Shown here: positions 1 to 7,001 of the stretch, piece by piece
How positions within the stretch are numbered: the first letter of the stretch is position 1
Layout: every line of letters starts with the position of its first letter
NCBI GenBank assembly: GCA_015489065.1
Contig: WGAO01000117.1
Span: 1 to 43,752 of the forward strand
Reading direction: 5' to 3'
DNA from: Thermotogaceae bacterium
GTDB lineage: Bacteria > Thermotogota > Thermotogae > Thermotogales > Thermotogaceae
Length of the DNA stretch: 43,752 bases
Position numbers and translations under genes: made by a program
Notes under the pieces: generated by a model
What the model was told of the DNA's origin: nothing
Seen by the model: only the letters and a program-made list of their open reading frames with translations
The model's database searches: none

Positions 1-647
1 ATCTTGTGATTCCCAGGTGGAAGAATGAGTATAGATGACTCTAAGGTAGCTCCATCTACGATCCAGGTGTAGTTATAACTAGAGAAATCTCTGATCTTTG
101 GGAAAGCGACCACTCCAACTCCGGGAGATTCAGCGTATTTTAAATCTACAACAGGATCCCTTGGAATGAGGCTGATCACTTCACCTGACTTGAATTCAGG
201 TTTGGTTGGAAGCTCCCAATATTCTCCCACATTTTCCATTATTTTAGATACAACACTTCCAACTTCCCAACTTTTCATGTTTTCTAAAATTTTGATCACA
301 GATGGCGAAAGAAAATCTATCGGATGATCATAACAATAGATTTCAGACTTTCGTAGTTCTTTGAAAACCCACTCAGGAACTTCTACACTTGTGTTCGTCG
401 TTCCGATAGTGACACCATTTGACATAAACACAAAAGGATTTTTCGGAAAATCTCCGTAGACATCTACCTCTTTACTTGGTGGATTGTAAAAACTCATAGG
501 AGTACTTTCACCAACTGGGCACTTCCCATTAAACTTAAAGGATAAAAATTCACTGGATAGTATGTATCCAACTCTGTCATAGTCGTTGAGAAGAATGATA
601 GAGAAAATCGTTGTAGAGAGGAAGAAAAACAAAAGCGAGAGCCTCAT
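1..647 (-). CDS. secreted protein of unknown function, C-terminus beyond window edge
   Basis: An open frame of 215 codons runs off the left edge. It starts with ATG at 647, overlapping the stop of the upstream oppD gene as ATGA. An AGAGGTGA ribosome site lies about 10 nt upstream. The N-terminus is a basic residue followed by about 20 hydrophobic residues, which looks like a signal peptide or anchor, so the product is probably exported. The rest is mixed alpha/beta with scattered aromatic residues. I do not recognise the family. A strong inverted repeat spans the start codon (see the hairpin at 624-659), so expression may depend on readthrough. The reading frame is certain; function is unknown. 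Confidence 0.7.
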   Translation of the reverse strand, partial: MRLSLLFFFLSTTIFSIILLNDYDRVGYILSSEFLSFKFNGKCPVGESTPMSFYNPPSKEVDVYGDFPKNPFVFMSNGVTIGTTNTSVEVPEWVFKELRKSEIYCYDHPIDFLSPSVIKILENMKSWEVGSVVSKIMENVGEYWELPTKPEFKSGEVISLIPRDPVVDLKYAESPGVGVVAFPKIRDFSSYNYTWIVDGATLESSILILPPGNHK

Positions 648-659
648 ACCGAGGCTCTC
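624..659 (-). terminator. hairpin with T-rich tail at oppD 3' end
   Basis: On the minus strand GAGAGCCTC and GAGGCTCTC form a perfect 9-bp stem (659-651 and 645-637) around the 5-nt loop GGTAT. A T-rich tail GCTTTTGTTTTT follows (636-624). This is the form of an intrinsic terminator for the DUF89-oppD transcript. It contains the oppD stop codon and the start codon of the next gene, so it could instead act as an attenuator or mask that start. Confidence 0.6.
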
Positions 660-1648
660 ACCTCTTGCTTTATTGGATTGAAACAGCGAACATAGTGGCC
701 TTTTTCCATCTCCACAAAATCTGGGAGCTTTTCTCTACATACATCTGTCCTTCTTGGACATCTTGGAAGGAACGGACATACCGGTGGTATGTTCACCATC
801 CTTGGAGGTTGTCCCGGAATTGGTTCTAATTTCTCTACTTTTTTATCGACTCTTGGAATTGATCTCAAAAGCATATTCGTGTACGGATGCATAGATCTAT
901 AGAATATATCATCCGCCGAGCCCAATTCCATCTGCTTTCCACCGTACATCACCATTATCTTGTCCGCCATCGAAGCTATCACTCCAAGATCGTGTGTTAT
1001 GAAGATAACCGCTGTTTTGAATTCTTGCTGGAGCTTTTTAAAGAGATCCAATATCTGTGCCTGTATGGTGACATCCAGAGCAGTTGTTGGCTCGTCAGCT
1101 ATGAGTATCGCTGGATTACACGAAAGAGCTATCGCTATGACCACTCTCTGTCTCATACCTCCAGAGAATTCAAATGGATAGGAATTGAACCTTTTCTCAG
1201 GTTCTGGTATTCCAACGAGCTCTAACATCTCTATGGCTTTTATCTTTGCTCTTCTTTTATCCAAATTCTGATGGACTATTATTGTCTCTACAAGTTGATC
1301 TCCTATTGTGTATAACGGATTGAGAGAGGTCATTGGATCCTGAAAGACCATACTTATCTCGCTTCCTCTTATCTTATAAAGCTCCCTTTCGGGGATTCTC
1401 AGGATGTCTATCTCTCGCCCGTCCTTTGTTCTGTATATAATCTGTCCTTCGACTATCTTTCCAGGAGGTTTTATCAGTCTCATTATCGACTTAACCGTAA
1501 CACTCTTTCCAGAACCGGTTTCACCGACTATCCCTAGAACTTCGTTCTGGTGCAGATCAAATGAGACACCATCTACTGCCTTGACTATTCCTTCTTCCAT
1601 ATAGAAATAAGTCCTAAGGTTTTTAACAGAGAGTATGGGCTCATCCAC
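644..1648 (-). CDS. oppD: oligopeptide/dipeptide-type ABC transporter ATP-binding protein
   Basis: This 334-residue protein is an OppD/DppD-type nucleotide-binding subunit, which powers import of peptides (or, in Thermotogota, often oligosaccharides) from the cytoplasmic face of the membrane. Walker A is GETGSGKS at residues 42-49, the Q-loop glutamine is near 103, the ABC signature reads FSGGMRQR at 161-168, and Walker B is ILIADE at 181-186. The C-terminal extension (about 270-325), with clustered cysteines around VCPFLPRCPRR, is the oligopeptide-transporter C-terminal domain typical of this subfamily. The start is GTG with AGGAGTGA 6 nt upstream. It follows the DUF89 gene by 6 nt. No permease, binding protein or OppF partner lies beside it in the window, so it is either an orphan ATPase or its partners lie elsewhere. 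Confidence 0.93.
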   Translation of the reverse strand: MDEPILSVKNLRTYFYMEEGIVKAVDGVSFDLHQNEVLGIVGETGSGKSVTVKSIMRLIKPPGKIVEGQIIYRTKDGREIDILRIPERELYKIRGSEISMVFQDPMTSLNPLYTIGDQLVETIIVHQNLDKRRAKIKAIEMLELVGIPEPEKRFNSYPFEFSGGMRQRVVIAIALSCNPAILIADEPTTALDVTIQAQILDLFKKLQQEFKTAVIFITHDLGVIASMADKIMVMYGGKQMELGSADDIFYRSMHPYTNMLLRSIPRVDKKVEKLEPIPGQPPRMVNIPPVCPFLPRCPRRTDVCREKLPDFVEMEKGHYVRCFNPIKQEVRASV

Positions 1649-1654
1649 GATATA

Positions 1655-2521
1655 TCACTCCTTTTTCTTCATAAAAACCATGCTTCCAACTGGAACCTTC
1701 AGAAAATCCGAAACGACATCACATTTAACAGTCAATAGGAAATAGACATTTCCTCCGCTTTCTCCGACAATCCCCTCAAAATTTCCCTGACCCTTGGATA
1801 CAACTATATCAGAATTGAAAAACAGCTTTCTAAATCTATCGGAACCTCTTTCAACGATGGTACCAGGAATCGTCATTCCTGAGTCTATGACTTCGGCTAC
1901 TCCTTCCATTATTTCTGCGGCTTCCAAAACAGTAGCATCATTTATTATAGGCTTTGACTTCGCTGCTACAACAACATCTATGTCTTCGTTGTACTCCTTC
2001 ATCACCTCAATGAAAAACCTGTCGAACACTATCTCGCCAGCGTTATCCACTATGTACAGAATACTCGAAGATCTGGATAATTCCTCTTTGAACACTTCAT
2101 AATCGTTTATCCCAAAAGGTTTCTGCAATATCTCAGAGATCTTTTTATAAACGCTGTCTTCGTTCCAGTTTGGAGTTCCTAAATCTATCAAATTTCCTGC
2201 TATGGCTAGTTTTGCAGCATCGTATAATGGATCCATAGAAGATTTAATGATTTCTCCAAACTTCCTTAACATCTTCTCAGCCATCTCGTTTGAGCGTCTT
2301 TTCTCCTGCTCGTATACATCCCTGGCATTTACCATTTCCTCAAGCGCGGGGTAAAGCACCTCAGCTATCTCTATGGGCTTCATTCCCCACTTTGCCTTTT
2401 GCAAAACAACCATCACATTTTTCAATCTCTCCCACTTTTCTTCTTCACTTCTCATGTACTTATCGAAGACTCTCAATGCCTGGTTCATGTGGCACACCAA
2501 GCATCTCGCGTCAGCTCTCAC
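1655..2521 (-). CDS. DUF89 / ARMT1-like metal-dependent phosphatase family protein
   Basis: This protein belongs to the DUF89 family, whose characterised members are metal-dependent damage-control phosphatases acting on harmful sugar-phosphate or cofactor by-products. The sequence shows the N-terminal cysteine pair (RCLVC), the core VDNAGEIVFDRF with its metal-binding Asp and Asn, and the later KGQGNFEG motif of the active site. Its length of about 288 residues fits the prokaryotic subfamily. I chose GTG at 2521 because GGAGGGGAG lies just upstream and a TATAAT box sits at 2546-2541. An in-frame ATG at 2536 is the alternative, but it would start almost at the transcript 5' end. The gene heads the operon with oppD. 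The physiological substrate cannot be told from sequence. Confidence 0.82.
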   Translation of the reverse strand: MRADARCLVCHMNQALRVFDKYMRSEEEKWERLKNVMVVLQKAKWGMKPIEIAEVLYPALEEMVNARDVYEQEKRRSNEMAEKMLRKFGEIIKSSMDPLYDAAKLAIAGNLIDLGTPNWNEDSVYKKISEILQKPFGINDYEVFKEELSRSSSILYIVDNAGEIVFDRFFIEVMKEYNEDIDVVVAAKSKPIINDATVLEAAEIMEGVAEVIDSGMTIPGTIVERGSDRFRKLFFNSDIVVSKGQGNFEGIVGESGGNVYFLLTVKCDVVSDFLKVPVGSMVFMKKKE

Positions 2522-2540
2522 AATTCTCCCCTCCATTTTT

Positions 2541-2546
2541 ATTATA
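2541..2546 (-). promoter_or_regulatory. -10 box for the DUF89-oppD operon
   Basis: A perfect TATAAT lies on the minus strand 20 nt upstream of the chosen GTG start. No good -35 element is visible at 16-18 bp spacing, so the promoter may be weak or activator-dependent. Confidence 0.5.
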
Positions 2547-2581
2547 CACCACTGAAAAATCCCCATGCGACTTGAGAGATT

Positions 2582-2614
2582 AGGTGATACAATTTTTAAT
2601 GATTTGAATCACCT
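2582..2614. promoter_or_regulatory. inverted repeat AGGTGAT-N19-ATCACCT between divergent genes
   Basis: Seven-base arms AGGTGAT (2582-2588) and ATCACCT (2608-2614) match perfectly across a 19-nt spacer. They sit between the DUF89 promoter and the mreB ribosome site. This could be an operator or a weak leader hairpin of the mreB transcript. The regulator is unknown. Confidence 0.35.
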
Positions 2615-2628
2615 GGGGAGGTATGAAA

Positions 2629-3642
2629 ATGTTCAGAAGGACGGATATGGGAATAGATTTGGGAACGGCCAACACACTTGTATACGCAAAAGGAAAAGGA
2701 ATTGTTGTAAACGAACCATCTGTCATAGCAGTAGATACCATAAGTGGTGAGATACTGAAAGTTGGTATAGAAGCAAAAAAGATGCTCGGAAAAACTCCGG
2801 CTACTATAAAAGCTATCCGCCCTTTAAAAGATGGTGTAATAGCAGACTATGAAACAGCGCTAGCCATGCTCAAATATTTCATTGGGAAGGCGAAGACCTT
2901 CAGCTTTTTCAAACCAAGAGTTGTTATAGGGATGCCAGCTGGTGTTACGGAGGTTGAAAGAAGAGCCATAACGGAGGCTGGGTTAGAAGCTGGGGCGAGC
3001 AGGGTTTTTCTCCTAGAAGAGCCGATGGCAACCGCGATAGGAGCTGGGCTTAACATAGAAGATCCAACTGGAAACATGGTGATAGACATAGGAGGAGGAA
3101 CAACGGAAGTAGCTGTTATATCACTTGGGAGCATAGTTGTCTGGGAATCAGTCAGAGTGGCTGGGGACGAGATGGATGAGTCGATCGTTCAATATGTTAG
3201 AGACATATACAGGTTGGCTATCGGTGAAAGAACAGCGGAAAGAGTGAAGATAGAAATTGGAAATGTCTTTCCTATACCAGAGTATGATGAGTTGGAAACT
3301 GATGTCGTCGGAATAGATCTCTCTAATGGCCTTCCAAGGAAAGTCACACTCAAAGGTGGAGAGGTCAGAGAAGCACTTAAGGAACCCGTATCCTCCATAG
3401 TGGAGTCCGTGAAATCCACATTAGATCAAACACCTCCAGAGCTCATAGCAGACATAGTTGAGAGAGGAATAATAATTGCAGGTGGCGGAGCACTGATAAG
3501 AGGAATAGACACATTGATCAGCAGAGAAACCGGTATCAAAGTCATAATGGCGGAGGATCCATTGACATGTGTCGCGAGGGGAGCTGGAGCTATATTGGAC
3601 AAAATGGATCTGCTTAAGAAGCTCCAGAGAGAGTACAGATGA
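2629..3642 (+). CDS. mreB: rod shape-determining protein MreB, actin-like ATPase
   Basis: MreB polymerises under the inner membrane and guides the elongation machinery of the cell wall. This 337-residue protein has the actin-fold phosphate-1 loop ([10 protein letters not shown]), the phosphate-2 motif [15 protein letters not shown] and the C-terminal adenosine motif [14 protein letters not shown], and its length is normal for the family. Two candidate ATGs exist, at 2623 and 2629. GGGGAGG at 2615-2621 is only one base from the first but seven from the second, so I use 2629. The stop overlaps the mreC start as ATGA, giving a classical mreBCD operon with translational coupling. Confidence 0.95.
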   Translation: MFRRTDMGIDLGTANTLVYAKGKGIVVNEPSVIAVDTISGEILKVGIEAKKMLGKTPATIKAIRPLKDGVIADYETALAMLKYFIGKAKTFSFFKPRVVIGMPAGVTEVERRAITEAGLEAGASRVFLLEEPMATAIGAGLNIEDPTGNMVIDIGGGTTEVAVISLGSIVVWESVRVAGDEMDESIVQYVRDIYRLAIGERTAERVKIEIGNVFPIPEYDELETDVVGIDLSNGLPRKVTLKGGEVREALKEPVSSIVESVKSTLDQTPPELIADIVERGIIIAGGGALIRGIDTLISRETGIKVIMAEDPLTCVARGAGAILDKMDLLKKLQREYR

Positions 3643-4247
3643 GATGGTGGATTGGCTCCTTATTGCTTCTCATATCTCTTGTTGCCCTTGAAAAGTTCAT
3701 TCCCGTGCGAGAAAAGGTAATGGAAAGATTCTGGCCGGTGGAGAAGTACTTTTTCTCCATTAGAGGTTGGGTGGATTCTGTCAAGACATGTGCAACCAAT
3801 TCAAATGGAGTGAGAAGTGAAAGCGAGAGGATTTTAAGTGTGTCAAAGGTCAGTCTGGGTGAGCTTGTGATAAAGGGAAAAGGAAAAGAGGGGGACCTAG
3901 TCATAGACAGCGATGGAAGACTTCTTGGAATAGTCGAAAAAAGCTTTCAAAGATGGGTGTTAGTGAAAACTCCCCTATCGGAGAATTTCAAAATGTTTGT
4001 AAGTGTGACGGACGGGAAAAAAGAAGTTGAGGGAGAACTAATAGGGGGAGATCCACCGCTTGTAAGAATACCAGAAAATATGAACTTAAAAGGTTGGGGA
4101 GTATTTATATCTAGAAGTGAAGACTTGGGAGGATACATAAGAGGATTTGGAAAAGGAGAAGTCGGAAAAGTAATAGGAAGAAAAGGAGATTTTTGGATAA
4201 TGAAACCAACTGCTGGATACAGGGGATTGGTGATCATCGAAAAATGA
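3639..4247 (+). CDS. mreC: rod shape-determining protein MreC, short form
   Basis: MreC is a membrane-anchored scaffold that links MreB filaments to penicillin-binding proteins in the periplasm. The 202-residue product starts with a single hydrophobic segment (about residues 3-17), followed by a short helical stretch and then beta-rich domains that include [17 protein letters not shown], typical of the MreC beta-barrel core. It is shorter than most MreC proteins (about 270-370 residues), mainly in the coiled-coil section. Identification rests largely on position between mreB and mreD plus this topology. It overlaps both neighbours by 4 nt. Confidence 0.85.
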   Translation: MRWWIGSLLLLISLVALEKFIPVREKVMERFWPVEKYFFSIRGWVDSVKTCATNSNGVRSESERILSVSKVSLGELVIKGKGKEGDLVIDSDGRLLGIVEKSFQRWVLVKTPLSENFKMFVSVTDGKKEVEGELIGGDPPLVRIPENMNLKGWGVFISRSEDLGGYIRGFGKGEVGKVIGRKGDFWIMKPTAGYRGLVIIEK

Positions 4248-4609
4248 TCTGGATCGTTTTGGGAATAATATCCATTTTCTGGGACAAACCGATGGGAGAA
4301 TACATTCCACTTATAGCAGCAATGCTTTTTGGAGCATTTTGGTCGCCTATACATCCACTTCTGATACTTGTTATTCTTTACCTTCACTATTTACTGGGAA
4401 GCGGCAACGGGATATTCGAAATTCTGTCGATGGCAATCCTTGCCACTGTAATGATGATAGAAGATCTCTTTTACAGCAAAACATTCCTTTACATTCTATA
4501 CATTTCCTCAATAACACTTCTTGTTTTGATGAATTTCGGTATATTCGCTTCCATACTGGCTTTGGCAGAAGCATTCCTGATCTTTAAGATGGAAAAGAGC
4601 ATCTCCTGA
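4244..4609 (+). CDS. mreD: rod shape-determining protein MreD-like integral membrane protein
   Basis: This small, very hydrophobic protein (121 residues) has four or five predicted membrane segments and a conserved-looking GAFWSPIHP turn, and it lies directly after mreC as expected for MreD. The start is ATG at 4244, overlapping the mreC stop as ATGA; an upstream in-frame ATG at 4193 lies deep inside mreC and is unlikely. No strong ribosome site is seen, so translation probably depends on coupling to mreC. It ends the operon. No clear terminator follows: a T8 run at 4627-4634 precedes, rather than follows, a GCGGAT/ATCCGC hairpin. Confidence 0.82.
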   Translation: MIWIVLGIISIFWDKPMGEYIPLIAAMLFGAFWSPIHPLLILVILYLHYLLGSGNGIFEILSMAILATVMMIEDLFYSKTFLYILYISSITLLVLMNFGIFASILALAEAFLIFKMEKSIS

Positions 4610-4691
4610 TTTAAAGCGTCCGTTCGTTTTTTTTGCGGATGAGCACTATCCGCATGGCCGCATTTTGCAGATCGTCATAATTCCACATGCA

Positions 4692-4740
4692 AAATATTTG
4701 GGTGTATTGACAAATATTTTGGTATATGTATAAAATATTT
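4692..4740. repeat. three AAATATTT palindromes at about 20-bp spacing over a promoter
   Basis: The 8-bp palindrome AAATATTT occurs at 4692-4699, 4712-4719 and 4733-4740, i.e. with periods of 20 and 21 bp, close to two helical turns. One copy lies upstream of the -35, one in the spacer and one just downstream of the -10 box. This is a plausible set of operator sites or an intrinsically curved promoter for the DUF2089-bactofilin operon. Confidence 0.45.
4707..4734 (+). promoter_or_regulatory. promoter of the DUF2089-bactofilin operon
   Basis: A consensus -35 TTGACA (4707-4712) and a -10 TATAAA (4729-4734) are separated by 16 bp. The ribosome site GGAGGTGA (4745-4752) follows within a very short leader. 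This is one of the two best sigma-70-type promoters in the window. Confidence 0.75.
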
Positions 4741-4757
4741 TTGCGGAGGTGAGCAAA

Positions 4758-5120
4758 ATGCTTCCAAGATGTCCGGTCTGTGGAAAAGAAATGATCGTCA
4801 CGGAACTGAAGTGCGAGAGAGACGATGTTCAGGTGAAAGGTAGGTTTAAACCAAGCGTTTTCGATTTTCTCTCAGATGAAGATCTAGAATTCGTCATTCT
4901 CTTTTTCCGAGCTAGAGGAAATCTCAAAGAATTAGCCAGATACACTGGACAGGGATACTTTGCTCTGAGAGGAAAACTCGAAAGGATCTTAGAAAAGCTC
5001 GGACTTGAGCCACTTTCCAAGGAACAAGAAGAAGTAGACGAGCAAGATGTTTACGAGCTTGTGAAAAAGGGAAAGATCAGTGTGGAGGAAGCTTTAAAGC
5101 TTCTTAAAAATGGGAGGTGA
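4758..5120 (+). CDS. DUF2089 zinc-ribbon/helix-turn-helix protein
   Basis: This 120-residue protein has an N-terminal zinc-ribbon-like CPVCGKEM motif with a further cysteine downstream. A middle helical region (about 35-85) contains the YFALRGKLERILEKLG motif, similar to sigma-region-4-like helix-turn-helix segments of DUF2089 proteins. The C-terminal helical hairpin KGKISVEEALKLLK is SHOCT-like. DUF2089 proteins are thought to be regulatory, but I know of no proven biochemical role. The start is ATG 4758 with GGAGGTGA 5 nt upstream; GTG 4749 overlaps that ribosome site. It is first in an operon with bactofilin-like genes and may regulate its own promoter, which carries three palindromes. Confidence 0.82.
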   Translation: MLPRCPVCGKEMIVTELKCERDDVQVKGRFKPSVFDFLSDEDLEFVILFFRARGNLKELARYTGQGYFALRGKLERILEKLGLEPLSKEQEEVDEQDVYELVKKGKISVEEALKLLKNGR

Positions 5121-5125
5121 TCCTA

Positions 5126-5182
5126 ATGATTAGATTTTGGTTTCTTTTATGGATTTTTTCGGAGAGTTTCATGAGAATTTGA
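5126..5182 (+). CDS. 18-residue hydrophobic small ORF
   Basis: ATG at 5126 opens an 18-codon frame reading MIRFWFLLWIFSESFMRI, ending in TGA at 5180-5182. It has one of the strongest ribosome sites in the region, GGGAGGTGAT ending 4 nt before the ATG, which overlaps the stop of the DUF2089 gene. The product would be a membrane-inserting microprotein, or the ORF could be a leader that couples translation to the next gene, whose ribosome site begins at 5186. It is too short for homology judgement. The arrangement (own ribosome site, tight spacing on both sides) favours real translation. Confidence 0.5.
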   Translation: MIRFWFLLWIFSESFMRI

Positions 5183-5200
5183 GTGGAGGAGGTGACATCC

Positions 5201-6085
5201 ATGATGGAAGATATGAGAAAAGTCCTTGAATCACTGGTAAACGGAGACATATCACCTGAGGAAGCGGAAATGCTTATAAAAGCTCTTAAAGAAAGAGACG
5301 AAGGAAAAGAAAAGGAAGATGAGAAGGAAAAGAAAGATAAGAAGTGGGAAAAAGAAGAAAAAAGCCTTGTTGTAGAAGAAGGAGAAAAGATGGAGGGTGA
5401 TATGGTTGTGTCAGGACAAAGAGTTGTTATCAAAGGAGAAGTGGACGGTGATGTGGTATTGACCTCCTGTGACACATATTTCTCTGGAAAGGTGGAAGGA
5501 GACCTCGTACTCATAGGCGGAAGAGTCAGATTCGATGGAGGATATGTAGGCGGTGATCTAGTTCTAATAGGTGCAAAGGCAACAGGAGAATTTCCAAGTG
5601 TAATGGAGGACACCGTTAAAATCTCGAATTTGCTCGCCACTGGAATTCTGAGCGCAGTCTCTCCAATACTTCGCGGGATGGGTGTGAGCATTCGTCCGGG
5701 AAAGAAATTAAAGAAATACGACAATCTTGTAATTGAAAATGACGAGTCTTTTGACAAAAACATCTATGCTGAGAGCATCCATGTAAAAGCCAGAATGAAG
5801 GCTAGAAATGTACATGCTGAAGAAATAGTGGTTGAAAAACACGGAGTAATGGAGGCGATTAGAATATCGGCTGACGAAGTAACGGTATATGGAAAGGTTG
5901 AAGCTGCAAAACTCGAAGCTGACGAACTATTAGTAGATGGAGAAGTTGCTGTGGATAAACTGAGATGTGACATTCTAAAAGGAAATGGGAGAGTTCTAGT
6001 AAGGAGATCCTCAGACGTTTCGGAAGTGCAAGGGGCGGTGAAGATCATAAAGGGCGGTGAAGATCGTGAAAGCTTTAGAACATGA
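5201..6085 (+). CDS. bactofilin-like polymer-forming protein with N-terminal SHOCT-like hairpin
   Basis: The 294-residue protein has three parts. Residues 1-35 form a helical hairpin with NGDISPEEAEMLIKAL, close to the C-terminal motif of the neighbouring DUF2089 protein. Residues 37-62 are a Lys/Glu-rich linker. From about 65 onward there are short beta strands with repeated Gly-Asp turns (GDMVVSG, GEVDGDVVL, GKVEGDLVLIGG), characteristic of the right-handed beta-helix of bactofilins (polymer-forming cytoskeletal family), split by a hydrophobic insert near 150-170. Bactofilins assemble into membrane-associated filaments. Start ATG 5201 has GGAGGTGA 5 nt upstream. The 3' end overlaps the next, paralogous gene. 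No signal peptide is seen, so it is probably cytoplasmic. Confidence 0.78.
   Translation: MMEDMRKVLESLVNGDISPEEAEMLIKALKERDEGKEKEDEKEKKDKKWEKEEKSLVVEEGEKMEGDMVVSGQRVVIKGEVDGDVVLTSCDTYFSGKVEGDLVLIGGRVRFDGGYVGGDLVLIGAKATGEFPSVMEDTVKISNLLATGILSAVSPILRGMGVSIRPGKKLKKYDNLVIENDESFDKNIYAESIHVKARMKARNVHAEEIVVEKHGVMEAIRISADEVTVYGKVEAAKLEADELLVDGEVAVDKLRCDILKGNGRVLVRRSSDVSEVQGAVKIIKGGEDRESFRT
6033..6065 (+). repeat. tandem 19-bp duplication at the junction of two bactofilin-like genes
   Basis: GGGCGGTGAAGATC occurs at 6033-6046 and again at 6052-6065, a 19-bp period. Each copy contains a ribosome-site-like GGCGGTGA. The second copy supplies the ribosome site for the downstream gene inside the 3' end of the upstream one. 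Confidence 0.85.
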
Positions 6086-6842
6086 GAAATTCTCGGATAA
6101 AGAAGAAAAGGTTTTCAAAGAATTCTATATAGAAGAAAGGGAAAACTACGATAGCAATGTCATAATAATAGACGGAAAAGGGAGGATAGCCGGTAATATT
6201 GAAGGCGATGTTGTAATCATCTTTTCAAATGTTGAGATCTCTGGAAACATTGAAGGAGACCTAGTCAGCATAGGAAGCAATTTGAAAATAAACGGTGGAA
6301 GCGTTGAAGGTAATACAGTTCTCATTGCGACAAAGATCAGCGGACAACAGCTCATATCGATGAATGATATCGTCAAGATAAACTTCCCCCTATTATCATT
6401 TCTTTTGAGATCTCTCAAACCAATAGTGATCAGAAAGACTCTTTTTAAAAAGAAAATAGAGGAAGTTGAAGAGCTCGTGGTAGGGGAAAACGAGATCCTC
6501 GACATGAGAAATGTAAAATTAAAAGCAAAAAGAGTCATAGTGAATGGGAAACTGAAGGTAGGAAGCTTAAATGTTCAAAAAGAAGTTATAGTGAAAGGAA
6601 GCTTACAGACCGGAGCTGTCAGTTGTTGTGATCTGTTCGTTTCAGGAGTTTTGAAAGCCGGAGCTGTTAATGTCAAAGAGCAGGTGAAAGTCGAGAAGAA
6701 CGGAAAATTATTTTCTGGAGCTGTTAATTGCACAAGCATCGTCGTAAATGAAGACGGCCTGGTCAGAGCCGGAGCTATTAACGCTAAAGAATGGAAAGTT
6801 AAAGGAAAAGTGAAAAGTCCTGCTGCAGCTTTCAAAAATTAG
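6066..6842 (+). CDS. second bactofilin-like polymer-forming protein
   Basis: A paralogue of the preceding gene, about 258 residues, lacking the SHOCT-like N-terminus. Early repeats such as NIEGDVVIIFSNVEISGNIEGDLVSIGS are beta-helix rungs. The C-terminal third has a second repeat family built on GAVN/GAVS/GAIN at roughly 17-22-residue steps, again suggesting a beta-helix. A hydrophobic, basic insert (about 105-125) interrupts the two halves, as in the paralogue. I prefer GTG 6066, five bases after GGGCGGTGA in the duplicated element; GTG 6057 is the alternative. Overlap with the upstream gene implies coupled translation, and the two proteins may co-polymerise. Confidence 0.75.
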   Translation: MKALEHEKFSDKEEKVFKEFYIEERENYDSNVIIIDGKGRIAGNIEGDVVIIFSNVEISGNIEGDLVSIGSNLKINGGSVEGNTVLIATKISGQQLISMNDIVKINFPLLSFLLRSLKPIVIRKTLFKKKIEEVEELVVGENEILDMRNVKLKAKRVIVNGKLKVGSLNVQKEVIVKGSLQTGAVSCCDLFVSGVLKAGAVNVKEQVKVEKNGKLFSGAVNCTSIVVNEDGLVRAGAINAKEWKVKGKVKSPAAAFKN

Positions 6843-6934
6843 AGTCAAGAGGCACAACTCCCATGTCGCTGAACAAAATACAGTCATAATAGAATCACAA
6901 CGACATTTCTATATCATCGTGAATAATGCGTTAG

Positions 6935-6980
6935 TAGCTAAAGAATAGCTATTGACTTCTAGCAATGATTGTGATACATT
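6935..6980 (+). promoter_or_regulatory. promoter of the formate/nitrite transporter with adjacent TAGCTA repeats
   Basis: TTGACT (6952-6957) and TACATT (6975-6980) are spaced 17 bp, and TGA before the -10 makes it an extended -10 promoter. The palindromic hexamer TAGCTA occurs at 6935-6940 and 6946-6951, directly abutting the -35, and could be an operator. The leader to the GGGAGGTGAT ribosome site is very short. Confidence 0.68.
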
Positions 6981-7001
6981 TCACATAAGGGAGGTGATAT
7001 C

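Noticed and set aside
4635-4653. GCGGAT/ATCCGC hairpin as the mreBCD terminator
   Set aside because: The T8 run precedes the hairpin instead of following it on the plus strand, and the minus strand has no T-run after it.
5104-5763. Long Ser/Thr/Pro-rich minus-strand open frame opposite the bactofilin-like gene
   Set aside because: It is the antisense shadow of a Lys/Glu/Gly-rich coding sequence; it has no ribosome site or neighbours on that strand.
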